Shown here in pieces: positions 57,569-64,000 of a DNA stretch of 64,000 nucleotides. The translations under genes were made by a program, and so were the position numbers. The number at the start of each line of letters is the position of its first letter. The first letter of the stretch is position 1. Origin of the DNA: Halichondria panicea (Eukaryota > Porifera > Demospongiae > Suberitida > Halichondriidae); the NCBI RefSeq assembly GCF_963675165.1, contig NC_087392.1:5401442-5465441 (forward strand), given 5' to 3'. The notes under the pieces are model-generated. The model was not told where the DNA came from. It worked only from the letters and a program-made list of their open reading frames with translations, and made no database searches.

Positions 57569-60500
57569 ATGTCTGCCTTCTGGTCAACTATACGATGGAT
57601 CAAGAAGAGGAAGGTGACAGTGCTCCTGTTTGTATTCAGCTTTATAGTGAGTGGCCTCATCATCAACCTACTGGAGCTGATGACTCTGCCGCTCTACTTC
57701 CTCAACAAGAAGCTGTTCAGACAAATCAACTCCAGGATTGTGTATTTCCACTGGTGCAGTAAGTCATTAATACAACGATACACTCGTATTTAATCAGCAA
57801 AGATCTTAGTAAAGAGACGCTAGTGTAATGAATGTGTACAGCTGTTTGATCCGCTACTAGTCAACGTAGCGATGCCTCCATTGGCTGACAAGTTGCCTAG
57901 TGATACTGTACAAGTCAGATTACTTAGCAAGTAACTTGCTATCTCAGCTCAAATGGTTGTATATTCACATGCTGTTAACTTAATTATCCATGGTTGGAGA
58001 ATGAGAGTAATGGAGTCAGATAATTCCCTAAATACTTGGAATGTGTTTAGTTTGCATCTTTGTGTGTGTAATCACAGATTGCTTAGGCTGCAAAACATGT
58101 GTTTGTAATGAACTGTACACCTCCTATAGTACATATAATTTACTGGGAGAAGTGCATACTTCGATTATACACTGTGTGTTTGAGTACCGTATAGCCGGTA
58201 TATTTTGAGGGTATAAACTTTCGCTGAATAGCAGCCTTTCTGCAGCATGCATGCATGCGATGTTAAATTCGTAGGTATAAATGTTCGCGGTACATGCTTG
58301 ATCAGCGAAAACTGCGAACATTTAGACCCTCAAAATATACCCGCTATACGGTATGTGAATAAAGAGTTGATTTAACCCTTCTGTTTTGTCTCCAGTCATT
58401 CCGTGGGCGTTGGAGAGTTGGGCTGAGTATGATATCCGTGTGTTTGCTAAAGAAGGTTTATTCGAGACATTCGCAAATCAGGAACACGCCCTCTGCATTC
58501 TCAATCACCGTGGCGACCTGGACTGGATGATTGGATGGGTGTTCATAGAGAGATCTGGAATGCTGGGAGTGAGTGGGCGTATTGTCTGGGGTGATTTTTA
58601 TATTAATATATACTTGTACTTGCAATAATTATGCTTCTTACAATGGTTGTCATTCAGATGACGATGTAGCTACACAACATTAGAGTAGCCATTGTCCATT
58701 CAAGTCCATTGTGGTGTCCCTGTAAGCAGGCCACCCTCTATAATACAGCCATTGTGGTGTCCCTGTAAGCAGGCCACCCTCTATAATACAGCCATTGTGG
58801 TGTCCCTGTAAGCAGGCCACCCTCTATAATACAGCCATTGTGGTGTCCCTGTAAGCAGGCCACCCTCTATAATACAGCCACTGTGGTGTCCCTGTAAGCA
58901 GGCCACCCTCTATAATACAGCCATTGTGGTGTCCCTGTAAGCAGGCCACCCTCTATAATACAGCCAGGTTAATGAGCCCCAAAGGCATGTGTTTGGACCT
59001 GTGTTAGCAGGTTACCTCTTTATTACAGCCACTGTTGGTCTCTTCCCAAAGAAAGGTTACCACTATATATATCCTCTCACAAGTACTACCACACCCACTC
59101 CACACAGCACACCCACACCACTCCACACACACACACACACACACACACTCCACACCACCCACACACACAGGGCACCAAGGCCATCATGAAGGATATAGCC
59201 AAGTTCTTGCCGGGGATTGGCTGGACCTTCATGTTCATGGAGTATCCATTTCTTAAGAGAGACTGGAATAAAGATGAGAAGAGACTGGCTCAGTCTTGCA
59301 AGAACCTGTCCGACTACCCCGTCAACATGCTCGTGAGTGGGTGTGAGTGTGAGAATGGGTGTGGTGGGTGTATACGGGTAGGTGTGTGGGTGACTACTGT
59401 ATCATGATTGAAAGTCATGTGCAGTAGGTGAAACAAAAATGTAAGTATAGCAGTGCTAATAGTTAGGTGAATTTTGCATATTATTTTTCTAAAACTTCAC
59501 ATCCCACCCACCCACACACACACACCCACACACACACACACACACATACAGCTGTGTTTGTTTGCTGAGGGCACTCGGTTCACACCAGAGAAGCACAAGG
59601 CCAGTATGGAGTTTGCTCGGTCTCGAGGTCTCCCTGTCCTCAAGCATCACCTCACTCCACGTACCAAGGGATTCAACTTCATCATGAACCATATGGAGGG
59701 AGTGTGTGAGTGGGCGGGTGTCATGTAGTTGAACATATTTCAACTGCTATAACCTTAGTGTCGTTGACTCAAAAATTTAATGATTTTCTGAAAGCTTAGT
59801 AAGATACCTTTCAAATGATGTGTTTAAATCCAAAATTTGGTTGGGGCCATAATTTGTCATTTTCGGCCTTGGACCATGGGCTATTATAATCCATGGTATT
59901 TGGTCGAAATTGACCATCTCCTAAAAATGAACGATGATGACACCATTTTAAAGGTCTCTTTTTAAGCCTTCAGAAAATCATAAAATCGTTGAAATTGAAT
60001 GCACGGAATTCAAGTTATGGCAGCTAAAAACAATTGATTAAAGAGCTTGAAAGTGTCCGTATAGCCAAACCCTCTAAGCCAAACCCTCACTATAGAAACC
60101 ATTAAGAGGCTTAAGCCAATCCCAGTACAAAATGTGTATAAGTCATGTAGTTTGTTAGAGTGTGTACTATAGGTAGGTAGTAAGTACAGCAAACATGTAG
60201 ATTTGTAGCTCTCTTTGTGGAAGTATTGTAGTTTGTGGTCTTAGCTTTCCTGTAACACAGAAACAGTGGCACAGGCAGTGTAGCCTTGATTCCAGGCCAC
60301 AAGGAAGGGAGAGACCAGGTAGTTGTTAACCCGAGGCGCGTGGGCGGCCACGGGTTATAGTAGTCGTTTGGTTTGTCTGTTTGTCTGTTTGTGTTCAGGA
60401 TCTGCTCACCTGGCTGCCACAGCACTGCGTTTACAGCATGGATAGCCTTCACACAATAAGTTATTAGTTTTAACAATAGTAGATTTCGATGTTAGAGCTT

Positions 60501-61473
60501 TGTTGTCGAATAAAAGCGAGCATAAACTAAGAAGCTTGAACTTGCACGATGGCAGCTAGCTAGCTAACACTATACACGCGGCCTTTATTCGAGGCACCCT
60601 CCGTATTTACAGCTGAAGTGATCCCGTACCAAAAACAGTGGAATAGGGTCACTACAATAGAAAGCTAGAATTGTGACTTGTTTGTTGCTCTGTTAGCTGA
60701 CTCTGGGATCCTACTCCATCCAAGAGTCATACGACTCCAGGCTTCTTTGCTGTGATCCTAGACTAGGACCTAGTTCACCTCATGTACTCTGTTCTCAATG
60801 TTTCAGCATGTCTCCAGTCTGGTTTAGTTTTATTGCTCCTGAGTTGCTGTGCTAGACAGCTCAGTCATACATCACTACATGCACTGCATTGTATCACTCT
60901 TCTGGTTTCTTTATAATCATGTCACCAGCCGAGGGTTTGCACTTCAGTGCTCTAGTTGTTCCTGTTGGCTTGTCATACTGAACTCTTATTAACCACATAT
61001 TGTATGTTTCCTACAGTTCCCTGTATCTATGATGTCACCATATGCTATCGTAATAACCAGGAGCCTACCCTGATGGGTGTGGTCAATGCCGAGCCATGTA
61101 GCGCTGACATGATGGTACGTCGCTACCCTATCACTGATATAGACACCTCCTCAGAGGAGGCCATGTCACAGTGGCTTATCAACCTCTTCAAGGACAAGGT
61201 GAGGGCTATGAGAGAGAGCTAGAGGGATAGTGGGGCTCTGGGGATATTAGTGTTAGAGCGTGTAGTGATATTTTGCGTACAATCAAAAGTTGAGAGTTGA
61301 GCATCCCATCTGAAACAGAAACAGGCTTTCAAAAATGACTACTATTGGTCCCTTAACAGACTCTCTTAGTTATCAAAATAAATGTAAGGATTCCAACGTA
61401 CAATTATGTTACTGCACACTTCCACCCCTCCCACACACACACCACACCACCCCCACACACACACCACACACCA

Positions 61474-61504
<31 letters not shown>

Positions 61505-62114
61505 GGACGATCTGGTTGAGCACTACCAAAAGCACGGCAGCTTCCCTGAGAAACAAGTGAACATGCCCAAGAGACCGTACACTGACCTGGTGGTGATGAT
61601 GTGGCTGGCCATGGTGGGAGTGCCTGCTCTACTCTCTGGTCTCTATCTGGCATGGGTTGGCAACTGGCTGGTGCTGGCCATCATAGTGGCTGCCGTCGTG
61701 TTAGGTACATGCATCCTATATACGTATTGGTACGCTATATATTTATACGGTTTGATAGTGTTACTTGAGATTTGCTTGTTCAGGTGTTCATTGTTAGATT
61801 GTCTTACGTGCACACGTTGCAATAATACCATAAATTATATTTAGAGTTACTATAATTATATTACGTATTTTACCACCCCACACACACACACACCTGCACA
61901 CACACCCACACACCTGCACACACACCCACCCACACACACACACACCCACACACACATACACACACACACATACACACACGTAGCGGACCGGCTGTTCCAG
62001 ATGATAGCCCATCAGACGGACACGGCCAAGTCGAGCTCTTCCTATGGTCTCAGCTCTAAAAAGAAGTCCACTCAAGAGGCCACACCCACTCAAGAGGATA
62101 AGAAAGAACAGTAA
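57569..62114 (+). CDS. AGPAT3/4-like lysophosphatidic acid acyltransferase (396 aa)
   Basis: ER-membrane enzyme that acylates lysophosphatidic acid to phosphatidic acid. Seven exons in phase: 57,569-57,758, 58,396-58,568, 59,171-59,332, 59,552-59,705, 61,017-61,198, 61,506-61,704 and 61,984-62,114. Transmembrane segment 1 is [20 protein letters not shown]. Acyltransferase motif I is NHRGDLD (the HX4D catalytic pair). Motif III is [12 protein letters not shown], which binds the glycerol phosphate. Next come [12 protein letters not shown] and, across the exon 4-5 junction, [16 protein letters not shown]. Two C-terminal hydrophobic segments follow ([26 protein letters not shown]). The tail is Ser/Lys-rich. 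The size and C-terminal hydrophobic pair fit AGPAT3/4/5 rather than AGPAT1/2, and AGPAT3/4 is favoured. Introns 2 and 4 carry repeats. Confidence 0.92.
58185..58353. mobile_element. Foldback MITE in acyltransferase intron 1
   Basis: TACCGTATAGC at the left and GCTATACGGTA at the right form perfect 11-base ends. The arms continue imperfectly for about 45 bases (TATATTTTGAGGGT against ACCCTCAAAATATA; AAACTTTCGCT against AGCGAAAACTG). It is 169 bases long. It lies just upstream of the exon 2 acceptor at 58,395. Confidence 0.85.
58706..58964. repeat. 43-bp minisatellite, six copies, in acyltransferase intron 2
   Basis: Units start CCATTGTGGTGTCCCTGTAA and contain GCAGGCCACCCTCTATAATACAG, at 58,706 and then every 43 bases. 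The sequence is unrelated to the 43-base remodeller minisatellite. It grades into the dispersed repeat shared with Runx intron 3 (58,946-59,039). Confidence 0.95.
59745..60030. mobile_element. Full foldback repeat in acyltransferase intron 4
   Basis: The left arm has AATGATTTTCTGAAAGCTTAG and CCTTTCAAATGATG (quoted as separate motifs). The centre has GGCCTTGGACCATGGGCTAT and ATAATCCATGG. The right arm has AAAGGTCTC, TTCAGAAAATCATAAAATCG and AAGTTATGGCAGC. It is the same family as 43,262-43,560. Beyond it, 60,330-60,360 has a separate palindrome (TAACCCG...CGGGTTA), probably another element fragment. Confidence 0.78.
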
Positions 62115-62433
62115 CACTTGCTAGGCATGCAATTATATTAGCTCTTATATACCCGCCCACTCATATGTGCCCGCCCACTCCTCTGTGTTATACTTATTAT
62201 GCTTATGCTGACTCTTTTCCTGATTTCTATTCGATGACTTTATATTTATTTACGATCAAAATGAATTGTTTTCCTTTATCCAATTATTCTTCTGAGGTTT
62301 CCCCTCCTCTACAGGCCACTACATGCAGGGATTTCCCCTCAGAATACTTTAATCAACCACATGGTTAATTAATTACAGTGGGTATTCTGAGAAACTAAAC
62401 TCTTACAGTGATCTATAGCTACCTAGTGTTGCA
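62115..62433. other. Intergenic region, acyltransferase to tyrosyl-tRNA synthetase
   Basis: 319 bases holding the 3' flank of one gene and the 5' flank of the next on the same strand. No distinct regulatory motif was recognised. Confidence 0.5.
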
Positions 62434-64000
62434 ATGGCGGATGATAGCTCCTCCGTGAAGCTCAAGGGGAAGGAGTCGTTTGGAGTGGACCCTGACACTC
62501 TGTCTCCAGAGCAGAAGAAGCACTTCATCACCAGAAACCTTGAGGTACGTCACATGGATTCGTGGAGCTGTAGGTACTATACTAGTTTGTCATGATCAAT
62601 TCGTGGAGATTTGTGGAACTATAATTATTAAAGCATGAAGCGATGAAATTATGTTAGCTACTACCAAATGGGAAAATCATAAACTTTATAGCAAACATTC
62701 GTGCTATACGATACCCAATGACCTTTGCCCCCTGTATGCAGGAGGTACTGGGAGAGGACCGACTGGAGGCTTTGCTGAAGGAGGGTAAGAACATCGGTGT
62801 GTATTGGGGGACTGCCACCACCGGGAAGCCACATATTGCCTACTATGTGGGAGTGATGAAACTTGCTGACTTTCTTAGAGCCGGCTGTGCGGTATGTGGA
62901 ATGTGTGGGTGTGAGGAGTGTGATGGGGGTGTGAGGGGTGTGGGCGTCAGGATTGATAATGCTAACTAGCTGTGAGTTGAATACTGTATCTCACTAGAGA
63001 GGTGGAGTGGAGTTACTAGCGTACAGTGGTGTCATGTATGTTCATTTATAACTGGTACAGGTCACGGTATTATTGGCGGACCTTCATGGTTACCTTGACA
63101 ACTTGAAGGCACCCTGGGAGCTGCTAGCTCATCGGACCAAGTATTATGAGTTCATCATCAAGGTGATCAGCATACCCCCCCCCCCCCCCCACACACACAC
63201 ACACACACACACTGGCACAGGCTATGCTAGAGTCTATTGGAGTGCCGCTGGATAAGCTCAAGTTTGTGAGAGGAACTGATTACCAGTTGAGCAGGTATGC
63301 CTGCCTGTGTAACCACAGTCCAGCTTTCTTGGAAGAGTCATTAATATCCTGGTGTGTGTGTTTGTCTTCCCAGAGAGTACACTCTAGATGTATACAGAAT
63401 GACATCTGTGGTCACGGAGGTAAGGGATGCATGTTTGAGTGGTCACCAAGGTAAGGGATATACTTCATTCTAGGTAGGAACATCTGAACAATAGCTCTGG
63501 TTAGTTTGTGAGAGGCTTCTTATTTGCATTTTAATGGATTTTTTGTCTGAGTGTTTGGTGATTAACGATGTTTGCACAAACTCTTATTCAGCAATACCAT
63601 TTGAGAATGCAGCGAATGTGCCCCAGTCAGTTTTAATAGTACCTTGTATGTTTAACTATGTCACCCCCCCTCCCTCCAGCATGATGCTAAGAAGGCTGGA
63701 GCAGAGGTTGTGAAGCAAGTCAAGAATGCTCTACTCAGTGGACTCCTATATCCCGGCCTGCAGGTGGGTGTGGCAAGAGGGTGTGGTTACGGTGTACTTG
63801 ACCAACTGTATATACAGGCTCTAGATGAGGAGTATCTGAAGGTGGACGCACAGTTTGGGGGAGAGGACCAGAGGAAAATATTCACATTTGCTGAGAAAGT
63901 GAGTAGTGTAGTCGCTCTCTTCCCTTATCCCCCACATGACATGTCTGTGTCACTTCTGTACATAAGCATGTTAGTCCCCTCGCAGTGTGACCAGGCTATT
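62434..64000 (+). CDS. YARS1: Cytosolic tyrosyl-tRNA synthetase, 5' part (cut by window end)
   Basis: Class I aminoacyl-tRNA synthetase charging tRNA-Tyr. Exons seen: 62,434-62,544, 62,742-62,891, 63,061-63,162, 63,221-63,294, 63,374-63,419, 63,680-63,763, 63,818-63,898 and 63,986 onward. [20 protein letters not shown] holds the HIGH-like signature. Tyrosine-pocket and dimer regions are [59 protein letters not shown] and [20 protein letters not shown]. All junctions are in phase up to FTFAEK. The residues after 63,986 (CDQAI) fit the family less well, so that acceptor is provisional. The KMSKS-type loop and any EMAP-II-like C-terminal domain lie beyond the window. Confidence 0.95.

Overview
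The window is animal nuclear DNA and most likely comes from a demosponge. Genes have many short phase-consistent GT-AG introns and lie close together, with abundant (CA)n/(TG)n tracts, minisatellites and short inverted-repeat elements between and inside them. The Runx protein lacks the C-terminal WRPY motif. I recall this loss being reported for a haplosclerid demosponge, which points to Amphimedon or a relative. The species is an inference.

Bases 1 to about 28,900 are a tandem array of one large unit. Near-identical junctions fall at 1, 10,767 and 24,777. Each unit carries a minus-strand SMARCAD1/Fun30-type chromatin remodeller. Its intron 11 contains, on the opposite strand, an intronless kinase-coiled-coil-kelch gene. 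Only one remodeller copy (16,613-28,624, 18 exons, 937 codons) is intact. The middle copy (4,936-15,243) has no start, a nonsense codon and a damaged helicase motif. The left copy (1-3,912, cut by the window) is frameshifted. Both nested kinase-kelch genes (7,448-9,652 and 21,500-23,662) are intact. They differ little in the kinase domain but much more in the kelch loops expected to face a ligand. Units also differ by minisatellite copy number (16, 26 and 7) and by three inserted elements.

Bases 28,900-64,000 are single-copy conserved genes. In order they are Runx (minus), SUPT3H (plus, head-to-head with Runx, a linkage also seen in human RUNX2-SUPT3H), MGME1 (minus), a DNAJB13-like co-chaperone (plus), a manganese-type cation diffusion facilitator (minus), a 19-exon tandem AAA+ ATPase that I cannot name (plus), an AGPAT3/4-like acyltransferase (plus), and the 5' part of cytosolic tyrosyl-tRNA synthetase (plus, cut by the window end). 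Three divergent pairs share short intergenic regions: Runx/SUPT3H, MGME1/DNAJB13 and CDF/AAA.

Exon boundaries were set by hand from splice consensus, reading-phase continuity and remembered family sequences. No alignment or database search was run.
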